DNA from: Cercophora sp. LCS_1
Lineage: Eukaryota > Ascomycota > Sordariomycetes > Sordariales > Lasiosphaeriaceae
Length of the DNA stretch: 64,000 nt
Direction of reading: 5' to 3'
Assembly (NCBI GenBank): GCA_036250225.1
Contig: JAPZLL010000004.1
Span: 310,001 to 374,000 of the forward strand
The notes under the pieces: generated by a model
What the model was told of the DNA's origin: nothing
The model's input: only the letters and a program-made list of their open reading frames with translations
The model's database searches: none
Position numbers and translations under genes: made by a program
Shown here: in pieces, positions 1-9,455 of the stretch
Numbering within the stretch: the first letter of the stretch is position 1
Layout of the letters: each line of letters begins with the position of its first letter

Positions 1-1163
1 TGTCGCCGCTGCCGCAACATATCTCGGGCTGACTGCCTCTTCCGGACATCTCGCCAAGTTGGCCCAGGTCATCCCATCTCTGGGTCTGCAGTCGTCCGTC
101 GTCTCGCGCACCAACGTGTGCAAAACAGGCAAAGTGGCACTCGCCCTTGGCACCGCGGGGTTCTTGCTGTCATTCAACGACTGGCTCAACAAATGGTTCG
201 CCAACAACTGGACCCCGGCAAAAAAGGGCGAATGGAACTGGGAGCGCGAGATCGTTGTGGTGACAGGCGCAGCGGCGGGACTTGGTGAGAGTATTGTCAA
301 GAAGCTGCTGGCCAGGAACATCAAAACCACCATTGTCGTCGTCGATTTTGCTCCACTCTCATGGACGCCTCCCGAGGGATCCAACGTTCATTATTACCAG
401 GCGGATCTTAGCAACTCATCTGTTGTCAAAGAGGTCTGCCAGAAGATTAGGACCGAGGTCGGCCATCCTACCGTTTTGATCAACAATGCGGGCATCGCCA
501 GGGGTTTCACTGTTTTGGAGGGGAGCTATGCCGACACTGAGTTGACCATCAAGACGAACCTGACGGCTCCATTCCTCATGGCCCAGGAGTTTTTGCCCGA
601 GATGGCCAAGAACAACCATGGGCATATGGTCAGCATTTGCTCCATGAGTTCTGTTGTGGCGCCGCCAAACTTGGTTGTTTACGCTGCGACTAAGAACGGG
701 GTGTTGAGCTTGCATGAGGTGAGTGTGTCAATGAGATGCCGCAGACGCCGAGCTGATCATCATCAGGGCTTGCAAGTTGAACTTGCACACCGTCACAACG
801 CAAAGAAAGTCCGGTTGACCAATGTCATTCCGAATTTTATCAAGACTCCGCTCTTCAAGGGCGAGACGGGCATTCCAAACTTTCTGGCACCCCTCCTTCA
901 TGTTGAGACGGTTAGCGAGTCGATTGCCGATGCATTGTACTCGGGCTATGGCACGACCATTATTTTGCCAGGCATTATGCGTTACATTTCCATGCTGGTA
1001 AGTACTGTGCGTTTTGGGGCCAAATGGTATGCTGATACAGTTACAGAGGGGAGGTCCTGAGTGGATGTTGCGTATTCTTAGGAACTCGAGTAAGAAGTAT
1101 GGCATCGACTTTCGAGGACGCCAAGAGATCAGCGAGTCTGGCGGTCTCGTTGCCAAGGCATAG
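1..1163 (+). CDS. Short-chain dehydrogenase/reductase, 5' end cut by window
   Basis: The frame is open from the first bases, so the true start lies outside the window. Visible exons are 1-718, 767-997 and 1047-1163, giving about 354 residues. Intron 719-766 (48 bp, GTGAGT...CAG) is a multiple of three; intron 998-1046 starts GTAAGT, and skipping it restores a good C-terminus ending GGLVAKA. A hydrophobic N-terminal segment precedes the NAD(P)-binding motif VVTGAAAGLG. NNAG and the catalytic Tyr/Lys pair (YAATK) follow. The layout resembles membrane-anchored retinol or 17-beta-hydroxysteroid dehydrogenase-type SDRs of lipid bodies or ER, which oxidise or reduce lipophilic alcohols and ketones. 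The substrate cannot be read from sequence. A Baeyer-Villiger-type monooxygenase follows on the same strand. Confidence 0.9.
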
Positions 1164-1619
1164 TTGATTTCAGTCGCCACCGATATGTCAGGGTCCTATG
1201 TATGAAATGATCGAAAATGCACAAAAAAGCTGTCACATCAAGTCTCGCCTTTATTCCCCTTTTTCCGCCAGATCAGGACGCTCCCCATACGGCGGTCAGT
1301 AGCACAACGTGGAGGGAACATCTGCCCACCATGCATCCCGTCTTCTTGACTCCCCTCCATTGCATCCAGTCTACAAATCGGTTCTTGATATCCTGGGTGG
1401 GGTTGCAAACAACGCCGTCACGAACCGGTCCCTTGGCGTTGAGACGGTCCCCGCACCGGCAGGGGTCCGGCGCATGCAAGGGATCGTCAACCGAGGCATC
1501 GGAGGCGTTCCGATGACACGCCAAGCCCCAAAACATCGTCCTACCAACGCCTCACAATTTCACGTCTCTCTCAACACCGTCTCACACTCATTCTTCTCGA
1601 CCATCAACGTGTCACCAAA
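1164..1619. other. Intergenic, SDR to monooxygenase
   Basis: No convincing gene. It is the terminator side of the SDR and the 5' region of the monooxygenase. Short open frames here lack codon or motif support. Confidence 0.5.
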
Positions 1620-3498
1620 ATGGCCTCGGAGAAACCAATCCCCTACACCCAATTCGCCTGCATCGGTGCCGGCTTCTCAGGCATCTGCCTAGGTGCGACC
1701 CTCCAGCGGTGGTAGTACGCCATCCCCTTCACCCCTCGTCACCACACCCCCAAACTAACACTCTATGTCAGTGGAATCACCGACCTCCGCATCTTTGAGC
1801 AAACCGCCTCCCTCGGCGGCACCTGGTCCATCAACCGCTACCCGGGGGCAGCCTGCGACGTGCCCTCAGCCCTCTACTCCTTCTCCTTCTCCACCAACCC
1901 CAACTGGACGCGCATTTTACCAACAGCGCCCGAACTGAGCGCGTACCTGGAGAAAGTTGCATCCGATTACTCGCTTCCATCCAAAATCACCTACAACACG
2001 CGCGTCACACGCTGCGAATGGCACGAGTCCAGCACCCGATGGCGTCTCACTCTGGTCGATACAACCACCAACGACGTTTCCTACCATGAATGCCAGTTCC
2101 TATTCTCCGGCGCGGGGCAGTTCTCCAAACCACGTCCGCTTGATGTCCCAGGGATTGAGAGTTTCAAGGGCAAAGTGATGCACTCCGCGCGATGGGACAG
2201 TTCTGTCTCCCTCCGCGACAAAAAAGTGGTCGTCTTTGGCAACGGATGCACTGCCGCGCAAATCGTACCGAGCATTGTTCCCGATTGCGCACAGCTCACG
2301 CAGATTGTGCGGTCCAAACACTGGATCATGCCGCCGATTGATCAGGCTGTGCCGCCGCGCGTGAGGAAAGTCCTGCAGTATACCCCCGGTATGCTTGCCC
2401 TGCAGAGGTTTATTATCTTTTGTCTCGCTGAGGCGGATTTCCCGGCGTATCCGGAGAAGGGCAAAGCATTGAGGGAGAAGAAGAGAGGAATTGCGGAGCG
2501 GTATATGAAGCGGACGGCGCCGAAAAAGTATTGGGATTTGTTGATTCCTGATTTTGAGTATGGGACCAAGAGAAGGATTTTCGACTCGGGGTATTTGGAA
2601 GCGCTGCACAGGGAGAATTTGAGACTGACGGATGAGAAAGCGGTGGAGGTGCTGGAGGATGGGGTGAAGTTGTCGAGCGGGGAGGTGGTGCAGGCTGATG
2701 TGCTGGTGCTTGCGAATGGGTTTGAGATGAACCAGTATCCGATTGAGGTTGTGGGGAGGGGGGGTAAGACGATTGAGGAGCATTGGGAGGAGATTGGGGG
2801 GATGGCTGTGAGTTTGCGTTCCATTTCATTGTTCAAAGAACCCTCGCGAGAAGTGAGTGGCTGACGTTGAAAAGGCCTACAACTGCACCCACCTCTCCGG
2901 CTTCCCCAACTTCACCCTCCTCCTCGGCCCCAACACAGCGACCGGCCACACCTCCACCGTTATGGCCATCGAAAACGCCACCAATTTTGCCCTGCGCATC
3001 CTGCGTCCCGCCCTCGAAGGCGAAGCTAGCATCGTTGACGTCAAGCAGAGCGCCGAGCTTCAGTACGCCCACACGATCCAGGACGCCCTGCAAAAGACAG
3101 TCTGGAACACGGGCGGCTCGCACAGCTGGTACACCAAAGAGGTTGAAGTTGACGGTAAACACGTCAAGCGCAACGGCATGACCTTTCCTTGGTGGCAGGG
3201 CCGGTACTGGTCGGACTGTCTGTTCCCCGTGTGGAAAGACTTCGAGTACCAGGGCAACAAAACGGGGGTCTCGGTTATCAAGAAGAAGAGAAGCTCCAAG
3301 GCCTGGGTGGTCTGTTTGGGATTGCTGGTGACGGGTCTGATGGCACAGTGGGCCAAGGCGAATCCGAGTTCGCCTGTTGTTGTTGCGGTGATGACTGCGG
3401 CACTTAGAGCCGGGATGTGGCAGGTTCCTGGGACGAATGCGTCTGTTGTAGATCTGGCGGGTCGGATAAGCTCGGTGGTGGCTTCATGGAGGGTGTAA
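1620..3498 (+). CDS. Type I Baeyer-Villiger-like flavin monooxygenase
   Basis: Exons 1620-1714, 1772-2807 and 2875-3498 give 584 residues. The first donor could also be 1709 or 1712; 1715 is preferred because it gives LQRWYGITD. The second intron has GTGAGT, a CTGAC branch site and AAAAG. Motifs in order: FAD-binding GAGFSG (residues 16-21), GGTW plus NRYPG, the type I BVMO fingerprint FKGKVMHSARW (about residue 162, FxGxxxHxxxW) and a second nucleotide-binding site FGNGCTA. Such enzymes use FAD, NADPH and O2 to insert oxygen next to a ketone, giving esters or lactones. A hydrophobic segment near the C-terminus (WVVCLGLLVTGLM) suggests a membrane anchor. The upstream SDR could supply or remove a ketone; that link is inference. 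Confidence 0.9.
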
Positions 3499-3656
3499 GT
3501 TTCTGCTGCGCTGGGATTAAAAAAGCCATGTATGAAAACCTTGTTTGCTCCAAAGTCAAATATATTTCGGGTTACATACTACATCAGTGGCCTTCTTTGA
3601 CCCTCTTTAAATCAAAAACTGTGATCGAAATCCATCCGTGCAGCAGGCCTCGCGAA

Positions 3657-4791
3657 ATGGATCAAACTTCAACCTCACACAGCACGACAGTATCGGCTTC
3701 AAGCAACAGCCAGCCGGGATCCCAACCTCATGATATGGAATCAGAACGCGCCTTTCCCTACTCCCCCAAGCTACCGCAGGAACTGCAAGATATGATCTGG
3801 GAACATGCATGTGACCCCGGCCCTGGCGTTCACATCTTGGCTTACCTGCGGTTCGAAGGCGCCTCGCAATTGCAGGAACGCCCTCATACGGAAAAAAAAA
3901 GGGCGAAGGTACTAGCCCTCCAATTCCGCAACGAGACAGGCGGCTGGAGAGTAAGGCAACTCCAACAGCGGTATGCGGCTCGACATCGCCTAGACAACGA
4001 TGTTCAACTCGTTCCACGTCCGGACGCGTTCGGGCCGGCAGAGACAAAATCAACGCTTGCTTCATACGCCCGCATCGCCAGCTTACGCCAAGCATGTCAG
4101 GCCGCTCTTAATGTCGGAAAGAGAAGGGACCAACGACTCAACCGCCCCAATAGCGGGTGCACCATCATTGGCACTTCACCTCGATGAGAATGGGAGAATG
4201 GGCATGAACAAAAGATTCACATTTTGGAGAAAGACCCTGCCCCCCCACTATCAACCGAGCCCATTTTGGCCGTTTTGGGGATACGGGATAAACGGGATGC
4301 CGGGCTTATTTCCTCACCCTTTTGGAATGGTCAGAAACGTTGCCGTCGAACTTCCCAGCGCAGCCACGACTCTAGCTTTGACCCACCACAGACCGGAAGC
4401 CACCCTGCTCGCCTTGCTGGAGTCAATCATTGCAAATCTCCAGGCAAAGCAGGACGTGAAGCTTTGGGTGGTAGACGAAAGGCTCAAGCGCGGAGACGCT
4501 TCTCCCCGGACTGTCCGAGAGAACAGAGCCGTGTTTGTGGGAAATGCCTGTCAGATTGTCGAAGTTCGGCGGCAAGACGCCTGGTGGGACTTCAGCCACG
4601 ATATATTCAACGTACTCGAGCTTGCTGAGCGTCTTGAGGGGGCCTGGGTGGGCACCGATAAACCTGAGCATACCATGTTATGGAGATTTGTTCTGGAATC
4701 AGACATTTTAATGCAACACAAGACCACCGTTAGACAACAAGACGCGTTCAAGTACGCCGAGCTCAGCGTTTTGGCAATCGAACGGGATTGA
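3657..4791 (+). CDS. 2EXR-type protein with unresolved junction
   Basis: The protein starts MDQTSTSHS, with a Ser/Gln-rich leader and the motif FPYSPKLPQELQDMIWEHA, typical of the fungal 2EXR (F-box-like) family. The family's LRxACxxA block is seen as SLRQACQAAL near 4084-4112 in the first frame. After that the coding signal moves to the +1 frame (HPFGMVRNVAVEL to the stop at 4789-4791). Possible introns are 4113-4188 (GTCGGA...GATGAG) and 4096-4153 (GTCAGG...AATAG); both restore frame but have weak donors, so a frameshift is also possible. A strong-looking GTAAGG at about 3950 was not used because it would remove the LRQAC block. The function of the family is not established. Confidence 0.6.
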
Positions 4792-4922
4792 GAACGGAGG
4801 TCATGGTCGAGAATAGGCTAGCGGGTTCGTCAGAGAGGAAACCGGAACGTCAGGTACTTAGCGAGTATCAGATAGACCAAACAAAACAACGTCAACACAG
4901 CTTCACCTCCATCAATAAGTGA

Positions 4923-5336
4923 CTATACTAAGCCCGAGGCACCCTCTCTGCCACCCTCTCTGCCACCCTGCCTTCTAAGCTCGTGGTTCCCCGGCAGCGA
5001 CTCTAGCATCTGCCTCACCTCCTGGCAATCGTTCGGGTCCTGGTAAAAGACGGCCCCTTGTCTCTTCAGCATCTCGCAGTGTTCCTCCATGTCTGTTGTT
5101 GCATGCAGGCCGTCGCACGGCTTGATGTCTTCTGGTCTCAGCACCCAGACGCCTCCCGCCGCGGGCCACCCGAAGGTTGTCGCTACGACGTCCCTTGTAA
5201 TCCTGAGGTTCAGCCTCTTGACTGTTTCAGCTGGAGTCTCTTGAGGTGGAGGATTACTGGTGTTTTCGGTGTCTTGGATAGCTGTCCGGGCTATTTCTTG
5301 AGTGTTTTCTTTGGTAGTGTCTTGGGCAGTCGACAT
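4923..5336 (-). CDS. Small hypothetical protein (137 aa)
   Basis: Single-exon frame starting MSTAQDTTKENTQE. The N-terminal third is Thr/Glu/Asn-rich and probably disordered. The middle holds a conserved-looking stretch, FGWPAAGGVWVLRPED, followed by DMEEHCEMLKRQGAVFY. The C-terminus is a short GGREGGREG run encoded by a tandem repeat at about 4938-4965. There is no signal peptide or membrane segment. The GWPxxGGVWVL motif is the best argument that this is a real gene; I do not recognise the family. It is convergent with the 2EXR gene, 131 bp away. Confidence 0.55.
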   Translation of the reverse strand: MSTAQDTTKENTQEIARTAIQDTENTSNPPPQETPAETVKRLNLRITRDVVATTFGWPAAGGVWVLRPEDIKPCDGLHATTDMEEHCEMLKRQGAVFYQDPNDCQEVRQMLESLPGNHELRRQGGREGGREGASGLV

Positions 5337-5878
5337 TGTTCCGTGTTGCGATGTTTCGCGGGCGGCGGACGTTGAAATGGTGGTGAACGTTGGAGTGATG
5401 AAGCGATGAAAAAAAGAAAGGTAAATGGGTAACCTGGAAGGGCGGACCTCTTTTGTGACAACGATGGCGTTTTGGTTCTGGATCGTTCCTGCCCTGCCAA
5501 ACTCGGTGAGTCATTCCTTGGGAAGGAAGCTGCTTGGCGCTGCCGTTTGCCCTGAACGCGGAAGGTGACACGAACAGCATCCTTGACACCAAAAAAAAAC
5601 TGGCTGCTACCGACAAACGCTGGCGGTTAGGCAGCAAGCCCACGAGACGTGAAGCTGTGGGATCCGCTTGGAGTGCAGGGGAACTTGGCGGACTCGTGTC
5701 GGAGTTTAGACTGCGTTCTAGGAAGCATAGGCGGACAAGCCGCCCAGGCTGCAATAAGGCAACATGCTAGATATACCCGGGAAGATAAATAGACTATAAA
5801 GCGGTATCCCTTGATATTATATTAATTAGACGCTGAGTCCAGCACCTCTTCCCAACCCCTTTTGTCAGCCTACAATTC
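5337..5878. other. Intergenic, small hypothetical to peptidase
   Basis: No gene supported. An AT-rich patch at about 5763-5830 lies just past the 3' end of the peptidase. Open frames here are short and unrelated to the neighbours. Confidence 0.45.
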
Positions 5879-6667
5879 TCACTTGACTCGAACATATTTA
5901 TATGGCTTTGCCACTCTCCCGTTCTTGGACCACCTCACATCCCTCTCGGTTGCAAGACACCCATAGGCAGTCCCCATGCACTCCAACGACTTATACCTCT
6001 TCCCCACCTTGCCTTTTACCCACCCCCCAAAAAGTGTAACATGGCCATTATTCCCCTCGGTGCCCGCGCCCAAAGTCCCCACAAAGTCTCCCAGCTGCAA
6101 ATCCTCCCACTTGATCTCTTTTGCAATTTTAATCAGCCCTACCGTGTTCGCCCCCGGTGGCGTAGCATGCAGCGCCATGGCCACAAAGCCCGAGCAGTCG
6201 GTCCGGTAGTTCACGCCGTCCACGTCGGGGTAATATGCGTTCTGGCTGTAGGGCACTTTTCTGGTGATCCAGCGCTGTCCCCTAGACATGATCTCGCTCC
6301 GGGTGATGGGTCCGTTGGTGATGGACTCCCCGGTCCGTGGCAGACAGCATTTGAAGTTGGTTGGGCCGGGGCAGAGGTTCGAGGCGATGTTGCCTGAAGA
6401 ACATTGAGAGGTGAAGCGGCAGTTACCGCCGGTGCCGCATGAGGGTTTAGTGCAACATTTGATGTTGGCGGGGGTGCCGGGGCAGGCGTTGCTGATGTAG
6501 GTGCCGCCGCCGGAGCTGCAGGATGAGGTGGAGATGCAGACGCCCGGCGCAGCGTTGGCTCCTGTGCAGGGCCCGTCTACCGTGGATCGTGGGGAAAGGG
6601 GGTCGATGGGGTTGGCGAGGATGGGTGGTAGGATGGATGAGATGAGGACGGTGAGGAGATGCATCAT
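5879..6667 (-). CDS. Secreted NlpC/P60-type cell-wall peptidase with two Cys-rich modules
   Basis: Intronless, 262 residues. A signal peptide (residues 1 to about 18, ending ILANP) is followed by two similar Cys-rich modules at about 32-72 and 75-108, each ending in a CC pair (IKCCT, FKCCL). The C-terminal domain carries RTDCSGFVAMAL with the predicted nucleophile Cys158, and NNGHVTLFGG with His209, the Cys/His arrangement of NlpC/P60 endopeptidases. Bacterial members cut peptidoglycan peptides; secreted fungal members are rarer. An outward-facing antibacterial or nutrient role is inferred from the signal peptide and from fungi lacking peptidoglycan. A TATA-like element lies about 112 bp upstream. 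The nearest neighbour on the other side is another secreted protein, divergently transcribed. Confidence 0.85.
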   Translation of the reverse strand: MMHLLTVLISSILPPILANPIDPLSPRSTVDGPCTGANAAPGVCISTSSCSSGGGTYISNACPGTPANIKCCTKPSCGTGGNCRFTSQCSSGNIASNLCPGPTNFKCCLPRTGESITNGPITRSEIMSRGQRWITRKVPYSQNAYYPDVDGVNYRTDCSGFVAMALHATPPGANTVGLIKIAKEIKWEDLQLGDFVGTLGAGTEGNNGHVTLFGGWVKGKVGKRYKSLECMGTAYGCLATERDVRWSKNGRVAKPYKYVRVK

Positions 6668-7909
6668 GCGAGTCTCAGATACCTAAGCACAGATTGTTAG
6701 AAATAGGATTAAGATGTCATATTGGAGGGTTTTTAGCACGAGAGGAAGAAAGCCTTGAAGAGGACGGGGTCGAGTGCGTTTATATATCTCAAGTGGCGGT
6801 CCTGACCACCAGCCGATCAATGAGGCTGGAGATAATGTCAGATGCTTTGTGCTTGCGGAGCCAACGGGCAGATATCATGGTGACTGAGTGCGATGAACTG
6901 ACTGGGCGAGACACCGGGCCTAAAGTAGAACGGCTCCGGTCATGGCCTCATTGAGCTCTTACTTGCCAAGCTGTTTCCAGAAAAACAGGGACATCCCACC
7001 AGTTGAATTGGTGGGTTGGTGGAATCATCCCGGAATCATGGTCTGTCCATGCGTGTGCTTCTAGGATCCCACTTGGGTATCGGTCGGCTCACTTTGAGCG
7101 TCGCCGCGGCGGGTAAGGCAAACCAGATCGAACCGGATGCAAGACCCGGAGCTGCCGGGACGCTCGACGTTCTTCTGACTCCTACGGTAAAAAGCTTCAG
7201 ATGCTGCACTGGGCGGTGCTGGCCGCTGGGATCATTGAACGTGCGGGAAGTTGCTCCAGGACTTGTTATGATGCCCTCAAAAGGTAGTCGCAGGCGGGTT
7301 TTCGCCTTTTGAGTCGGCCCAGAACGCGTGGTTGTGGCGGCAGGGCGCACGGCGCAGTATCCATACCTACCCACGATGCACATTTTCGATAGTTTGATCC
7401 TCCGGGTCCTTGATTGGTGTGAAAAGGGACATCTTGGTAACGGGGCTGAGTTTGTGGGGCGTTTTCGCTGTCGCGCAAACAAAACAGGCCAAGCTTCAGC
7501 CGCATTCAGCTTCATGGGTCTCAGCATCAGTCCACAATTGGGCTTTAGGTCCAGTCCTTGAGAGAAAACAATGAGAAGAACATCATGATCTTTGGAGACC
7601 TCAGCAGAGCAAACTTTCGTAATGGTAAGAATGAGATGCTTCTCACGCAAGTTTCGAATCATTCGAGAATATTTTTTTGTCTAGGTAGCATGCATTTCAT
7701 CACAACATGAACTGACACGTGCTTCATCATGACATAACTATGCTGTATGGTGGACAAGATAAATCTTGTGAGGGAGCCTCTCGGTTTGCAGCCTGAAATT
7801 CAGTTTGCAATCCTCTTGGCTCTTTTTGCTGTAAGTTTGCAAAGGTCAACTAGGCTTCACCGTACAGACACTGCCACATTCCGTGCTCGCGTCAATGCAC
7901 GTAGCCACA
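6668..7909. other. Shared divergent 5' region of two secreted-protein genes
   Basis: 1.24 kb between the starts of the NlpC/P60 peptidase (minus) and the secreted orphan (plus). Apart from the TATA-like element I see no gene; a 208-codon minus-strand frame at 7036-7662 has no recognisable features. Confidence 0.5.
6779..6786 (-). promoter_or_regulatory. TATA-like box of the NlpC/P60 gene
   Basis: On the minus strand this reads TATATAAA, about 112 bp upstream of the start codon at 6667. Position and sequence fit a fungal TATA box of a strongly regulated secreted-protein gene. No transcription data support it. Confidence 0.45.
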
Positions 7910-8857
7910 ATGAGAACACTTCTCCCAGCCATCATCATTTTCTCCCTCCTGTCCTCGGCGGCAGAGGCACGCACCATCACCAAAATCAGCCAGCTCGACA
8001 CAAAAGAAAGAGCAGTAGTTGACTGGGTCAAGAAGTACACGGTCCCCAACACCCGCAACAAGGCTGGCAAGCCCTGGACCGCAAATGATCTTCCCCCGCG
8101 GCTTCTCAACTGGTCCGTCTACAAAAAGACCACCGGCATCAAACCCTCTGCCTGGGTCGCGGCAGTGACCTCGGCGTTTGCCATCCACGAAGGCATCTTC
8201 CACTGCGGCGACTTTTACCGCGCTAAGAAAGTGGCCGAAGGCGAGCCCAACGGCCTCATCGACGTCCGCTGCGACGCATGCTTCGTCTACCCACCGCAGC
8301 TGCCCCCCAAGACCGAATTCCCCATCGAGGTCTTCACCTACAGCCTCTGCCAAGGCAAGTCTGCCAACCCAGACCCTAGAACCGAGACATACGGCAAGAT
8401 CTGCGACTGCTCCTCGACGAGATTCCCAGGCAAGCTGATCGGACCGAACCAAAACTGTCCCAGCGCTCGGGCATGGCAGAACGGGATGTGGGGCATGGAG
8501 CAGAAGAACGTAGCCTCGGCGGCAAGCATGGCCACCATCGCCGAGAAGGTCTACGTTGCGGTCAAGGGAACGGTGTGGACGTATAGGGATGTCCTCGCGG
8601 GGACGCTGGCCCAGGCAGGGTTTCCCAAGGGGACCAAGATCTACGAGGACGTTATGCGGTGTGTGCCTGCAAACCCCAAGACGGGAAAGCCCCCTGCTGC
8701 GGGCGACCTATCGTGGACGTGTGCAGATTTGGTGACCATGTGGTTAGTGAGGAATCATTTGGCCGGTCTGACGGTTGCGTTGCATGATAATGATAACTAT
8801 AAGTTTGAAGAGCGGTTGGAGACGATCAAGACGTTGGCTGAGTACTATCGTGGGTGA
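7910..8857 (+). CDS. Secreted protein of unknown function
   Basis: Start chosen at 7910 because MRTLLPAIIIFSLLSSAAEA makes a clean signal peptide; an in-frame ATG at 7895 would add five residues. The 315-residue product is intronless. The mature chain has Cys clustered in FHCGDFYR, VRCDACFVY, YSLCQGK, KICDCSS, QNCPS, RCVPAN and WTCADLV, compatible with disulfides in an extracellular protein. The rest is mixed helix-like sequence without membrane segments or a catalytic motif that I recognise. It is divergent from a secreted NlpC/P60 peptidase, so the two may be exported under shared conditions; that is inference only. Confidence 0.75.
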   Translation: MRTLLPAIIIFSLLSSAAEARTITKISQLDTKERAVVDWVKKYTVPNTRNKAGKPWTANDLPPRLLNWSVYKKTTGIKPSAWVAAVTSAFAIHEGIFHCGDFYRAKKVAEGEPNGLIDVRCDACFVYPPQLPPKTEFPIEVFTYSLCQGKSANPDPRTETYGKICDCSSTRFPGKLIGPNQNCPSARAWQNGMWGMEQKNVASAASMATIAEKVYVAVKGTVWTYRDVLAGTLAQAGFPKGTKIYEDVMRCVPANPKTGKPPAAGDLSWTCADLVTMWLVRNHLAGLTVALHDNDNYKFEERLETIKTLAEYYRG

Positions 8858-9455
8858 GGGGTTCCCTGAGATCAGGTATGTGGACAGCACAGGAGTGAGG
8901 ATCTGAGGCCGGAAATTCGGGTCCTCAAGTTTAGGAAATATACCGTTGTAGAGACATAACTAGTGGATTACAGAAATAATAAGGCTAGAGCCCAAGTCTG
9001 GGATTGGGGGAGATGCTAGTGGCGAGTGGGGGCGGCCGAGGCCGCTGCCGAAATAAATCGTGCAGCAGATTGAAGGGTATACGGCTGACTTTCCGGCGTC
9101 GACGCAGGAGGTGATAAGGTGGAGACGCAAGAGATTGAAATACGAGGATTTATATTGGGATGCAGTTCGGTACTATATTAATTATTACAGATTTTTCGAT
9201 CAGGGGCCTAAGCCGTAATAGCTCCGTCCGAGATATTTTCTGTGTATGGGCTCATTGCGTTGAGATTAATAGAGGACCGCCCAAAAACAGCACTAGAGTT
9301 GCAAATATATAAACCCAATTTCAACAAGGTGATACTTGTAGACGATTGGTAGCTTAGAGTTTGACAATGACATGATAGAGGACGTAAAATAGACATACGT
9401 GAAACAGACACACTCAATAGGGACACAACTCAGCCCTTCCACTTCAGGTACAACA
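8858..9455. other. Intergenic, AT-rich, no gene seen
   Basis: The 3' side of both flanking convergent genes. An AT-rich patch at about 9165-9200 resembles the one at 5763-5830 but is too short to call a repeat. No gene. Confidence 0.45.

Noticed and set aside
2100..2783. Minus-strand frames under the BVMO
   Set aside because: Antisense shadows of a gene with intact motifs.
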